Numbered from the stretch's first letter, positions 12,354-22,719 are shown. The stretch: DNA of 64,000 nucleotides from Sanderia malayensis (GCA_013076295.1 RQOL01000390.1:1-64000); one strand, 5' to 3'. Notes: generated from the sequence alone by a model not told the origin. Program-made: numbers and translations.

Positions 12354-12458
12354 CGGCATGAGCGGTAGCGAATGCAGCGCGCACAGCGCGCCAACCAGAT
12401 TAAGCTTTGTTTGCTTGACGGGCTCCGGGGAGGGAGCGAAGCGACCGAACCCGGCTCA
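12354..12458 (+). other. Internal 3' module inside core copy 1
   Basis: A 3' module ending CCGGCTCATG lies upstream of the coding core, with CTAG absent. Core copies 2 and 3 have no module at this position. Copy 1 may therefore be a non-autonomous element joined to a core. Confidence 0.7.
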
Positions 12459-12660
12459 TGTATGTATTTATGTAGGGTATGTATGTAGGGTATGTATGTA
12501 GGGTATGTATGTAGGGTATGTATGTATGTATGTATGTATGTATGTATGTATGTATTTATGTATGTAGGTATGTATGTATATTATGTATAGTATTTTTATA
12601 CATAGTATATAGGGTATGTATTTATGTATATATTTATGTATAGTATCTATAGTAAGTATG
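12459..12660 (+). repeat. TATG/TAGGGTATG and AT-rich boundary of the coding core
   Basis: Mixed TATGTAGGG and TATG units grade into TATA-rich sequence. All three cores share …AGTATCTATAGTAAGTATG at this boundary (about 12640, 37550 and 55243), which marks where core sequence starts. Confidence 0.7.
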
Positions 12661-13291
12661 TTAATATTAATATGCAGTGCTTCTATTTCTAACTTTTGTA
12701 ATTCATTAAAAAAAAAAACACTGCAAAACAGACACTGTCCTTCTTTTTGAACAAATGATCTTCAATTAACAAATCTTAAAATGAACTCACCTAACTATAA
12801 TAATGTTCACAAGGAATGACCACAAACATTCACTTTATGTCTGGGCTCCTGAAAAACAACAAGAAATCATGTAATCTACTTTGTAGCATGTTGGCTCATC
12901 TCAGTTCTTTTCATGTGGCCTCAAGTCTATAAATGGAAGTCATTTATTGTAACTGCAAATCATTAATTACTTCCACCTCATGTATTCACCCACTCAAACA
13001 ACGTATAAAACCTTCTTACCTTTGGTCAACCTTCCATGGCCTACTCTTATTATTGGTATTTTTACCAACAGCAATATTTCTGAAGATATAACAGATCACC
13101 AAAAATAAAATCAATGTACTTCATTCTCCATGTGTCCGTGGTGGAACATGTTTTTCCTGTTGCTGTGTTCAACAACCTTCACCATCAAAATCCCCACAAC
13201 GCCATGGTGAGAAATGATCTATTTCTAGATATCTTGCATAATAAAGTCCACCAAATTATTTCTTCTTATACTTAGAGATCGACAAAACAGA
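12661..13291 (-). other. Core upstream region with possible minus-strand exons (U)
   Basis: On the minus strand, 13020-13079 is a 60-bp block with acceptor (CTTCAG) and donor (GTAAGAAGG) at its ends. A second block near 12850-12790 starts after TTTTTCAG and soon reaches a stop. The same splice-like sites occur in copies 2 and 3. No protein family is recognised. Otherwise the stretch is AT-rich and non-coding. Confidence 0.3.
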
Positions 13292-13465
13292 ATGAATCAT
13301 CATAATAATAATAATGACAACAACGAGGGACGCCGCCGAATAGAGGCCACAAAACTTTCAAATTGGCGCGAATTTAAAATAGCAATTGCGTGTTTACTTT
13401 CTTGCTACAGCAAATGTAAAATTTTTGTTCAACATCTAACGTTGTTAGAAATTGGAAGAAAATAA
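13292..13465 (+). CDS. Small conserved ORF T, 57 aa, unknown function
   Basis: An ATG-started frame encodes a short Asn/His-rich start (MNHHNNNNDNN), then a charged stretch (GRRRIEATKLSNWREF) and a hydrophobic, Cys-containing stretch (IAIACLLSCYSK). Copy 3 (55921-56127) has the same frame and nearly the same protein with a longer C-terminus. Copy 2 lost this stretch. The frame lies upstream of Rep/Hel. It could be a small protein or an exon. No family is recognised. Confidence 0.35.
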   Translation: MNHHNNNNDNNEGRRRIEATKLSNWREFKIAIACLLSCYSKCKIFVQHLTLLEIGRK

Positions 13466-13944
13466 TAATTATCTATATATTGAGAAAAAATCTTACAAAG
13501 ATTGTTTTACTTTGTTATTGGTAAGTTGAATGTTGAAATTTACCTTTCCTAAACAATCCATATTTACACCAACAGCGTCTTCTTTAAGGCCAGGTTGTCT
13601 TTCATTGCATCGCAATGCACTGTCTTTTTTACCGTTTCTGTCATCTGGTTTTTAGCGTTTCTGTCATCTGGCTTCTAGGTAAATATCCAGCCAGTTTTGT
13701 TGTAAAGTAAAGTAAAGTAAAGTTAAGTTTTTTTATAAAGTAAGTATTTCACTCATTCACTTCAGCATGACATTTTATTCTTATTTCAATCAACACAATA
13801 ATATACAAGTTAAACATGATAAACATTCCTTAGTATTAATGGCAACTTTCTTTTTACAAGATAATAAATTCATCCAAATCATCTTTCTTCTTTTCTAAAA
13901 ACAGGATTTCAAGAAAGTTGATTCCTCAAAATATTGTTATTATA
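13466..13944. other. Spacer before the deleted Rep/Hel gene
   Basis: AT-rich sequence with runs such as AAAGTAAAGTAAAG and a duplicated TTTCTGTCATCTGG motif (about 13640 and 13660). I see no gene. At 13937-13944 an 8-base filler (TTATTATA) marks the junction where about 3.4 kb present in copies 2 and 3 is missing. Confidence 0.6.
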
Positions 13945-16704
13945 TCACAAGCACATTCTCGGACACACTATTGCACATGTATATGTCATCGAATTTCAGA
14001 AGAGACGACTACCACACGCTCACATGATTCTGTTCCTCTCTGAGGCTGTTAGACCACGAACACCTGAAGAGGTAACATCTATAGCAATAATCTATTATAG
14101 AGTAAAAGATAGATTTATTATACATTTATGATTGAGTATGAAATATTATCATCAGTTGTATTGCTTAGTAAAACACAGTGCATTTTGATGTGTAGAACTT
14201 ACATGTGATATTTTTCCTCGAAACCTACAGGTAGATCGACTCATATCTGCTGAAATTCCGGACCCACAGGATGCAAGATATCACAAGTTAGTACTGAAAC
14301 ACATGACACATGGACCATGCGGTGATATAAACCCAGGATGTGTTTGCATGGAGAATAACAAATGCAAGAAACGATTTCCGAAAGATCGCACTGCCGAAAC
14401 ACAAGTCAATGCGAATGGTTATCCACTCTACAGACGACGCTGTCGTCACCCAGTCAATCTGGAAGATCGACTTCTAGATGATACATGGGTTGTGCCACAT
14501 AATCGCCATCTTCTACTCAAGTATCAATGTCACATTAATCTGGAAATATGTAGCACTGTGAAGTCCGTGAAATATATTTTCAAATATATTCATAAAGGAC
14601 AAGATATGGCACACGTGGAAATTCTTCAAGGACAGCAGCAGCAAGTACCTCAAGATATTGAGCACGATGAAGTACGCCAATACACCAACGCCCGGTATAT
14701 TGGACCTCATGAAGCTGTTCATAGAATATTCCAATTTGCCATGCACGAGAAAAGTCACACTATCAAACGTCTGCATGTTCATCTACCTGATCAGCAGACC
14801 GTATACTTTCAGGATAATGGCCGTGTCGAACAATTACAAAACATCAATGAAAAAACCACACTGACGTCTTGGTTTGAATTGAATGCACAAGACCCGGCTG
14901 CACGCCAATATCTCTATCACGAGATTCCTGAACACTATGTTTTCAACGAGCGCACCAAAACATGGAAAGCAAGACAGTGGAGAACACTGCCTGTCATAGG
15001 CAGAATATATCAAGTTCACCCACGACCATGTGAGCAAAGATTCACACTAAGACTATTGCTTCTCCATAAACGAGGTGCCACGTCGTTTGAAGATCTTCGT
15101 ACGATAGAAGGAAACCTATGCAATTCCTTCAAAGACGCTGCTTTAGCTCTAGGTCTGTTGGAAGATGATGCTGAAATCATACGCTGTTTGGAGGAGGCAG
15201 TTATTTTCAACATGCCAGTACAACTGAGACAGTTGTTTGCAACATTACTCCTTTTCCAAACACCTTCTGATATCGCAGCACTCTTCAACATGTTCAAAGA
15301 AGCATTGAGTGAAGACTTTGTACGACGTGATCAAGTCAATCATCCAGATATGGCCATAGCTTTTGAAGACCGACACATGTATCAATGTCTGCATGACATT
15401 GACGAAAATTTGAAAGTACATGGTCAATCGATCACTAATTATGCTGACCTTCCTCAACTTCCAGCCGACTATGTCATTCCTGAACGAGGTATTAATGTGT
15501 TATTTTCAAATATGTACTGTATTAGTAACAATATAATAATGTATCCTAAGATCGTGCAGACAAGGGCATTTCCGTATTTTTGCACATTGATTCTCCTAGC
15601 TTTCTTTCCAATTTTATTGCAATATATTTCACTAATTATTACAGAGGAAGATGACATGGATGTTGGCAATGCCAGAGAGGAAGGAGAACGAATGCTGGCC
15701 GCATTGAACCCTGAACAGCGAGCCATATACACGGGAATCACTGATGCTATCAACGCGCAATCCGAACAGAACTGTCACTTTGTTGACGGGCCGGCTGGAA
15801 CCGGGAAAACTTTCCTTTACAACACGTTGGTTCACAATCTGCAAGCCAATGGACATAAAGTTCAGTGCATGGCGTGGTCAGGAATTGCTGCAACACTGCT
15901 CATAAATGGTAGAACTTCACATTCTACCTTTCAAATTCCTATACCACTTCAAGCTGAATCAACGTGTAATGTCAAGAGACAGAGCAGGAGAGCACAGGTA
16001 TTGCGCGAAACTATTCTCTTCATATGGGATGAAGCTTCCATGATTCCCGCACTTGCATTACAAGCAGTCGACCGACTGCTTAGAGACATTACACATGTCG
16101 ACAGACCATTTGGTGGCAAGTTCATGCTACTTGGTGGTGACTTCAGACAAGTTCTACCTGTCGTCACGAAAGCAGGAAGGGAAAGAATTGTAGCAGAGAC
16201 TCTAAAATCACACCAGATCATTGATCTATGGACAAAGTTTCAGCAGCATCGTTTACACACCAACATGAGAACCGTTCAAGATGATTCATACCGTGAATTC
16301 TCAGAATGGCTTCTCAGACTTGGCAACAAGCAAGAAGCACACGATGCACTGGACAACGTAATTCTGCCACAACAGATATGCACTTCGTCTAAAGAAGACA
16401 TGCTGAACTTCATTTTTCCCGGGTCATGATTCCCAAGATCACAGTCTCCACTCAGGACACGGAAATGCCGTTCAAAATGAAACGCCGACAGTTTCCAGTC
16501 AGACTTGCATACTGCTTGACAATCAACAAGGCACAGGGGCAATCCCTCAGGTATGTTGGTTTGTACTTACCTGAGCCCGTGTTCACACATGGTCAGTTAT
16601 ATGTGGCCATGTCAAGAGCAACATCATTTAACGGGCTAAAAGTATTCCTCCCGGAGGAAACACACAGGAAAACAAAGAACATTGTTTTCCAAGAAGTCCT
16701 GTAA
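13945..16704 (+). pseudogene. Helitron Rep/Helicase, copy 1, 5'-truncated
   Basis: Only the C-terminal part of Rep and the helicase remain. Exon 13945-14071 carries the HUH motif LPHAH (His codons 14015-14017 and 14021-14023). Intron 14072-14230 follows. Exon 14231-15488 has the paired-tyrosine motif YIFKYIHKG (Tyr codons 14573 and 14585). Intron 15489-15644 is 156 bases with no stop, so the frame reads through it. The next exon has Walker A GPAGTGKT (15788-15811), Walker B FIWDEAS (about 16019-16039) and LLGGDFRQVLP. At about 16418 a deletion of about 497 bases removes the next intron and flanking codons and shifts the frame. Motifs V and VI ([18 protein letters not shown]) continue in 16426-16704. 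Nuclease and helicase act in rolling-circle transposition in the nucleus. This copy cannot make an intact enzyme. Confidence 0.9.
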
Positions 16705-16716
16705 AGGCTTCATCCT

Positions 16717-16953
16717 AGAGCGACCATCTGCACAGTTGCTCTACAGAGGGCTGCCTACCAAAACGCACATACACACATTCAAGGATACGGGTATTGTGTG
16801 TCAACGCAGATCACGTCGCACATAAGTGTGATGTACAGCCGTTACTGGCACCTTTCTAGAATGCATTCATTCTAGATAACACTGATCTGCGGAGACCAAC
16901 TGGACATTACACCCTCCACATGTCCAGGGGTGACTGCACCACACACAGCAGTC
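16717..16953. ncRNA. Conserved block of nested inverted repeats (possible structured RNA or ssDNA), copy 1
   Basis: Thirteen bases after the helicase stop there is a dense series of stems. AGAGCGAC (16717) pairs with GTTGCTCT (16735). CGCAGATCA (16805) pairs with TGATCTGCG (16883) and encloses TCTAGAATG (16855) paired with CATTCTAGA (16868). CTGGACAT (16900) pairs with ATGTCCAG (16920). GACTGC (16932) pairs with GCAGTC (16948). All three cores keep it. It could be a 3' UTR structure, an RNA gene or a single-stranded DNA fold used in replication. Confidence 0.45.
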
Positions 16954-17952
16954 GGCACAGTCCTGAATCCTGTGTAGCGCCCGATTATTAAGAGTTATGC
17001 GTTGCCATTTTCTCCGATATTGCCTATGGGAAAGTGGATTTCCTTACTCTGTGAAAACTGCAAGTTGTCCCTTAAGGATATTTACTTTTTGCAAAACACT
17101 ATCAATAACATCCCCCTCTCCTTTTAATACATGAAAACTTGATCTAAAATCTATAGTTGCCCCTTTAGTGTTTACTATTATATACTTCCCAATTTCAATT
17201 GCACTTTTCACCAACAAGGAAAACTCGAACAAAGGTTACTCCTTGACGCTGGTGTCCGAGCTTTTAACTAATGTAACCGGCAATTTTATTCTTTTTTTTG
17301 CTATGTACAAACGTTATCGTCAAAACAAACGACCACGGTTATTGAAAGAATACATTTACGCTGTGGCACAGATGTATGCTTGCTGAGAGTGAAGTGCTAT
17401 TGAGGAATCCAAATTGAGGTACTGTCACTTTGGCTAAACACGTCGCTTAACCAATCAATTTTGCAACCTGAACTACGGATTGTATGGATAATTTTTATCG
17501 ATATTGACAATTCACCAATTTTAATAGTAGACTTTATCATCACTCAACCTTTCGCATTCGTACTTCGCATACAATACAAATGTCTATCCACGTCCTTTCA
17601 AATCAAAACATCTTTTTTTGTTCTGTATTAAATATCTTTCATATCTTCCGCATTACTAATAAGGTTTTTAAATTTGCGATTTACGTCTCAATAGTAGATC
17701 GCCAGCAGTGTAATTTTATCTATCGTTACAGTTTCGATATTCATATATTTGTGTATTTGACCCATATAATTTTATTCAATTATATCATAACAAAATTTAT
17801 TGCCTTCGTTTTTAATTAGATGCATTGCTGCTAATGTCATTGAAACGAGGCGAGACTTCTGTCTCACATTTCAAACGCCTTTGTGCTGTCTATGTATGAT
17901 TTTCATCTATGTTATGTCTCATCATCGCACTATTGTTGCCTGTTGGGTTTAG
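16954..17952. other. Spacer with low-confidence conserved frame
   Basis: A conserved frame at 17168-17386 has no ATG and is matched in copy 2 (45722-45940), but it carries no recognisable motif. The rest is AT-rich. I see no supported gene. The 5' exon or promoter of gene W probably lies here. Confidence 0.4.
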
Positions 17953-17969
17953 GTTTTTGTCTCCCAAGC

Positions 17970-19160
17970 ATGGCATCGAGTTCGATTTTGTTGCTGAACT
18001 CAATGAAATTATACCTCATAAAGCATTCCTGGATCAAAGGAAACAACTACCTTGCTGTTCACCAGAGGTGAATAAGGTTCATTTTGATTTTGGGCAATCA
18101 AACAATGGATATTTAGATATAAGCGAATTCATATACTGAAATGAGAGAAAATAAAGCTCATGTATACCCTTATTGACTTAAAGGAGACAACTAGGCTGCT
18201 ATGAATCAGAGGTCAACAATATATATTTTCATTTTCATCCCTTTTAATTTGATATGTTGAATGGAAATTGCTTAGTTTAGGCCATTTCTACTTTACTCAC
18301 GGTTTACATATACTTTGTTAGCCTAGAATACTAAAAATTTTCCAATGTTTTTCTCACTACTTTGTTTTCAAAAGAAGTGTGCATTGCTCTACCAATATTT
18401 TCCTGGGGTTTTTATTTCCGTGAATATAGTTCCTGACCAATTTATTGACTTTGTGGCTGCCTTCTTTGTTTTACAAGGAAAGCTCATTGATATCCCCACA
18501 TGAACCTGCTTTCAACTTTGTGTTTATTGAAGATGTTTAATTGTTGTGATATACATGAAGGAAACCAGTGAAAGTCAAGTTCAAACCCTGGGAAAAATCC
18601 ACACTTTATTGGCTTACCACCTTCCTCATTCCACATGCATTGCATATCTCTTTCGTCTACCACACTCATTAATTTTCTATTTTTTGTACAGATTCATTTA
18701 GTGAAAGGCAATGGAAAATTCAATCTATGGCTCAAAATGTTCTCTTCAAAATATTTCCCAACTCATGTATAATATTCAAGGTATGGGGCTCTCTGTTCCA
18801 GATCAATAGATAAATCAATTAATGCACCCTAATTGAAAAGCAGACTGAGTAAATAAAGGCTCAATACTATTTCTACATTGACTATCACTAAATGTTTTCT
18901 TATTGAATCACTTACAGTATTCTAATCCTGTACGTACTTAATTCTTCCTCATTGTCACTTAATGATGTTCCTCATCAGGTAGACGTGTTGTTGTAAACTC
19001 AGTGTGCCAGGCACAGATGGCAATGATTTCACAACCATTACAACACAACATTTTCAAATTTATTGGCAAGCATACATTGTACCAATCACTGATAGAATCC
19101 TCCATTACACTGGACAAAACAAGCCAAGATGGCTTTTACCACACAAGCAAACATTATTAA
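17970..19160 (+). CDS. Accessory gene W, three exons, 114 aa, unknown
   Basis: Three blocks join in frame: 17970-18067 (98 bp, starting ATG and following acceptor GGGTTTAG, donor GTGAAT), 18702-18766 (65 bp, acceptor CATTTAG, donor GTATAA) and 18979-19160 (182 bp, acceptor CATCAG, ending TAA). Phases fit at both junctions and the total is 345 bp. The protein starts MASSSILLLNSMKLYLIK and ends YHTSKHY. It is weakly basic with no obvious membrane segment. Copy 2 has the same exon boundaries and lengths but two stops. I recognise no family. Alternative frames of the same exons are shorter or out of phase. Which strand is used was judged from splice sites only. Confidence 0.5.
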
Positions 19161-20316
19161 TGCATTTTAATAATCTATATGTGCATAAATATCTCTTTGT
19201 TATCTTACTTGAATATTTAAAGTCTTGCATGATAAATTATGATAGTTTCCCATTGTAGATATCTTCTCAACCAGAACCTCATAGTGTATGGTATCTCCTC
19301 ATTCATTCACTGTGGTGTGGGAAAGTGCCTGACAAAGTATTTCTGTTTTTTTAGTCGGCCACATTCTCATGGTATATATCACTGACACTTGCTTCCATTT
19401 ATGTTTTATGAAGCTTTTTCATCTGTTGACCTCTTATCTCTTCACATAGCAAAACGATGAATTTAAATGTTTTTCTTGAATCTGTACCAATTATGTCCAC
19501 CAAATGCCAACTTAAAATTAAACAACTTTTAGAACTACAAAGAGGTCAAAGAGATCTCAAAATAACGAACTTAAACAATTAGGCCCTCAGCAGCTAGGTT
19601 CCTTATAAAAAGAAGCGTGTATTCTCATCGCAATTGTAATTCTAATAGTTATCGCATAATTCCAAGTTTTGTTGCTCTTGAAAACTACAATCACAATACG
19701 ATCAATGCAACACCACGCAATGTCCTGGAGCTAATACTATTATCATCAGATATTCACGGGAATTTCGGCGTCCTAGCAACAACAATAGCGGCGCGAAATT
19801 TAAAATTTGTCTTGCGTCATAGAGGACTTAGCGTGCGTAAAAATTTTTTCCAACTCACCACGAGAAAAACAGCAATTTACGTAAGTACATGTATTTTTAA
19901 TGTTGCTTTTACTTTGACATGAAAATACAGGCTATTTATAACTAAACAGCTTTAAAAAAGCTGAAAGTGCTATATTTTATGTCACAATTGCCATTGCAGT
20001 GGATACTATCACAATAACAATTTTATTCTTAACAGATTCACTTGAAATAGATAGATAATTTTTGCGAATACTGCTGCCGTAAGTTCATGTATTCAGTTTT
20101 GCATTATCTGCCTGCCTTTAGTCTTTCCTCTTCATTCTAAGAAAGATAATTATTATTCATTATCTGCAGAAAATAAAACTGTGTCATATTAATACATTAA
20201 AAATATATATTATTGTAACATCAACAGAACTGTAGAGGCAAAATCAAACAACTGATAGCCTATTAACTCACCTTTCATTGAATGACAATGACAATATGTT
20301 TATTTATAGTGTAAAC
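19161..20316 (+). promoter_or_regulatory. Intergenic region with TATA box and likely 5' exon of gene X
   Basis: CCTTATAAAAAGAAGCG at about 19602 is a good TATA-box match and is kept in copy 2 (about 48391). It is followed by a stretch ending in a donor (TTTAC|GTAAGTAC, about 19880) and, before the ATG of X, an acceptor (CATCAACAG, about 20227). This suggests an untranslated first exon. The motif GGCGCGAAATTTAAAAT at 19790 resembles one at 13365. No other gene is supported. Confidence 0.4.
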
Positions 20317-21131
20317 ATGGAGACTGAAAATGACGTTCCCATGAACGAAGAAACCACAGTTGAGCCTGAACTTGAAGTTGAGCAAGAAGTTGAAGTTCAG
20401 CCTGAAGTTGCCAACACTGTGGCAAAGGAACCCACAGTGGTTTATTGTGGAGAAGAAACTAAGGTAGCATTGAAAAATACTTTCATCCATATATTGATAA
20501 ATCTATATCAATGTCATGCATATATTATCAAACTGCTTTACAAGGAAACACAATTGTATCCTATGCAAGTCACTGTTTTTAATATATTGTTCTCATATTA
20601 ATCCTAGCTAATTGACTTTAGTGATATTGCGTCACTAAAAAGGCAATGTGCCTTCAAATTCAACGCCATTAAAAGAGGCACAAAATTTCATTTTGTGAGC
20701 ACCGAAGGCCGGCACCTGACAACGGAAGAAATATCGTAAGTTGCGATGCAAAATTCCCATCTCATCTGTGAAACATACCAATAAATAATATAATATACAA
20801 TAATTAATGGAAGCTTCATCCCAAATCAAGAGAGCACTAATATATTAATATGTTAATAAATTAATATATATTTAACAAAGGATGAAATAGCGTAAGTTGC
20901 AATGCAATATTTCCATCTCATCTGTGTGTATAACATATTGCTTACTTTCAACTCCTTCTGTAACAATGACTTTTTCTCTACAGGAAATCTGAAGAAATAA
21001 AAATAAAAATTACAGCAAAAAAAACATTCAAAAAATATAAAAAACCACAAAAAAAAATAAAGAAAATAAAGTTGAAGAGCACACGAGGTGCATGTGGGCA
21101 GATGTGCCCACAAAAGAAATTTTGTCTTTAG
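20317..21131 (+). CDS. Accessory gene X, acidic/basic 140-aa protein, unknown
   Basis: Exons 20317-20463 (147 bp), 20608-20735 (128 bp) and 20984-21131 (148 bp) give 423 bp in frame. The first 49 residues are acidic with Val-Glu-Pro-type repeats. The middle has VVYCGEETK, then LKRQCAFKFNAIKRGTKFHF. The end is extremely lysine-rich (KKTFKKYKKPQKKIKK) and finishes with RGACGQMCPQKKF. Copy 2 has the same exon structure with a different acidic repeat. An acidic head plus a lysine-rich tail would suit a nucleic-acid-binding or chaperone-like role, but this is inference and no family is recognised. A second, diverged copy of the exon-2 end and donor lies at about 20868-20925. Confidence 0.5.
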
Positions 21132-21233
21132 TTAGGGGCAGAGACAAAAAATAATTGTAAGTGTTAATGTTTGTCTTTTGTTGGTGTTAATGTTTGTCTT
21201 TTGTTGGTTTTCTCTCCATGTTATTTGTTTGTT

Positions 21234-21900
21234 TTATTTCATTTTAAAATTATACATTATCCTCATAACAGTGAATAATAATAACATTGTGGAAAATTAT
21301 AACAAGACAATTACCTTTCAAAAACCATGCATTTGGCCAACAAATATTTGCCACCAACAGTACCTTTAAACTCTTCTTTCATATGCTGTGACACAAACCC
21401 TAAAAATTTGCAAGAAATGTATTTCAAAAACCCGTCTTTATAAATGAACTAGATGGCCTTTCGGAAGCGTAATGATCTCCTATAATTGAATACTTACCTG
21501 AAGAACAGTCAAAAATTGCCTCCATTAACATGGCGCTACACAAGTTATGCACCACCTAAAATGCACAAATAGTACATGTAATAAAATGTAAAAAGAACAC
21601 AATCTTATATCATCTTCAAATACAGACAATGTGTCATATCTCTAGCATCCTTTTTCTTACATGTGGCCTATTCTCAAGGGATTTTGTCAAATACTATATT
21701 TCCTAAAGTTTTATACGCTGGGAAAATGAATCAAAACCTTAACAGAAACGCTACAGATTTATTTTAAAGATGTAACTTGAAAGATCGCAATGATATGGTA
21801 CGATCTGGAAAACCAACTTACCATTGCCAGTGACCCACTCATGAACAACAAAGACGAAAGGAAGGACGCACTGCCAGCATGTTCTTTGTTCAGCCCAACC
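21234..21900 (-). CDS. Accessory gene V, minus strand, four exons, unknown
   Basis: Read on the minus strand: an exon ending at 21822 (5' limit about 21900, start codon not found), then 21555-21498 (58 bp), 21435-21315 (121 bp) and 21261-21234 (28 bp, ending TAA next to AATAAA). GT and AG sites flank each block and phases agree at every junction. All of this repeats at identical lengths in copy 2. The predicted chain has a hydrophobic stretch (ASFLSSLLFMSGSLAM, then VVHNLCSAMLMEAIF), followed by DGFLKYISCKFLGF and GGKYLLAKCMVFER. The hydrophobic part could be a membrane segment. The gene lies between X and Z on the opposite strand. No family is recognised. Confidence 0.45.
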
Positions 21901-21991
21901 CAACTCAATCAGAAAATTACGTCAAAACCAGACTGCATAACAATAAAATTTGTTGTATGATTTTGATTTATGCTGTCTTTCGTCAACGTAG

Positions 21992-22719
21992 CAATTTTTC
22001 ATATTCTTGGTTGTGTTGTCCCAATATTCGTTTCCAAAATCTTGGATCGCAACGGAACTTGATGCTAAAATAAAACAAAATAAAGCTGACAAACACATTC
22101 ATTTTGCCGTAGCTGAGGGGTAAGTAGAGTGTACTTTTAGTTTCACCCCATTCAAGTTGATATTTAAACTACAAATTTCTAGGCCAATTGTATAATCGGT
22201 TTTGTCTGTCTGTAGCTGTAATGTCATACTATAAAGTCATGTCATACTGATCAATATTAACTTCTTTATTTCTTTTCATATTGACATACATTAAATCAAC
22301 ATCAAGGGAAACAAATAATTGGTGACTTTGTTTAACAATAGTTAAACAAAGTCACCAATTATGAAAAAGCCATTTTACGCCATCAACTTATTCAGCTCCC
22401 AAGGGCTATCTTATCAAAATCCAATTATTTTTTACCCTCGATAGTAATATACCAACATGTTAAATATAATATAATTTGTTTCTTTCACGTTGTAGATCTA
22501 CTGATATACATCTTTGTACAAATGCAAGTATTGGAGGCTATATACCTATTGCTTTATTAAAAATCAATGCGTCAGTATCATCGTATCATGGAAACAAAAC
22601 CATACCTCTGTAAGTCAACATTAATTTAAATTCTGGATGCTCATCATAGATCATCCTTTACTGTTCATATTAGCTTGACAAAGGACCACAGCCAAGTCTC
22701 AATGGATGCACTCAACTAA
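21992..22719 (+). CDS. Accessory gene Z, three 3' exons, unknown
   Basis: Exon 21992-22119 (128 bp, acceptor AACGTAG, donor GTAAGT) contains SWIATELDAKIKQNKADK. Exon 22496-22609 (114 bp) contains CTNASIG and SSYHGNKTIPL. The terminal exon 22674-22719 ends ALN and then TAA. Phases match at both joins. In copy 2 the last two exons (51585-51698 and 51763-51808) are intact and the first is split by a hairpin insertion. The start of the gene is not found, so this may be the 3' part of a longer gene, possibly gene X. No family is recognised. Confidence 0.4.
22315..22362. repeat. Perfect 22-bp inverted repeat with 4-base loop
   Basis: Arms 22315-22336 and 22341-22362 are exact reverse complements around AATA. 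The arm core is GGTGACTTTGTTTAAC. It lies in the intron between the first two Z exons of copy 1. I found no equivalent in copy 2, so it appears to be a recent event. Confidence 0.85.

Noticed and set aside
14513..16542. Minus-strand frames opposite the Rep/Hel exons
   Set aside because: They are shadows of the strongly supported plus-strand coding exons and have no motifs.
18979..19260. Alternative frame over the last exon of W (Pro-Gly-Thr-Asp-Gly-Asn-Asp…)
   Set aside because: It does not join in phase with the upstream exons. The W frame joins both exons and runs to a stop.
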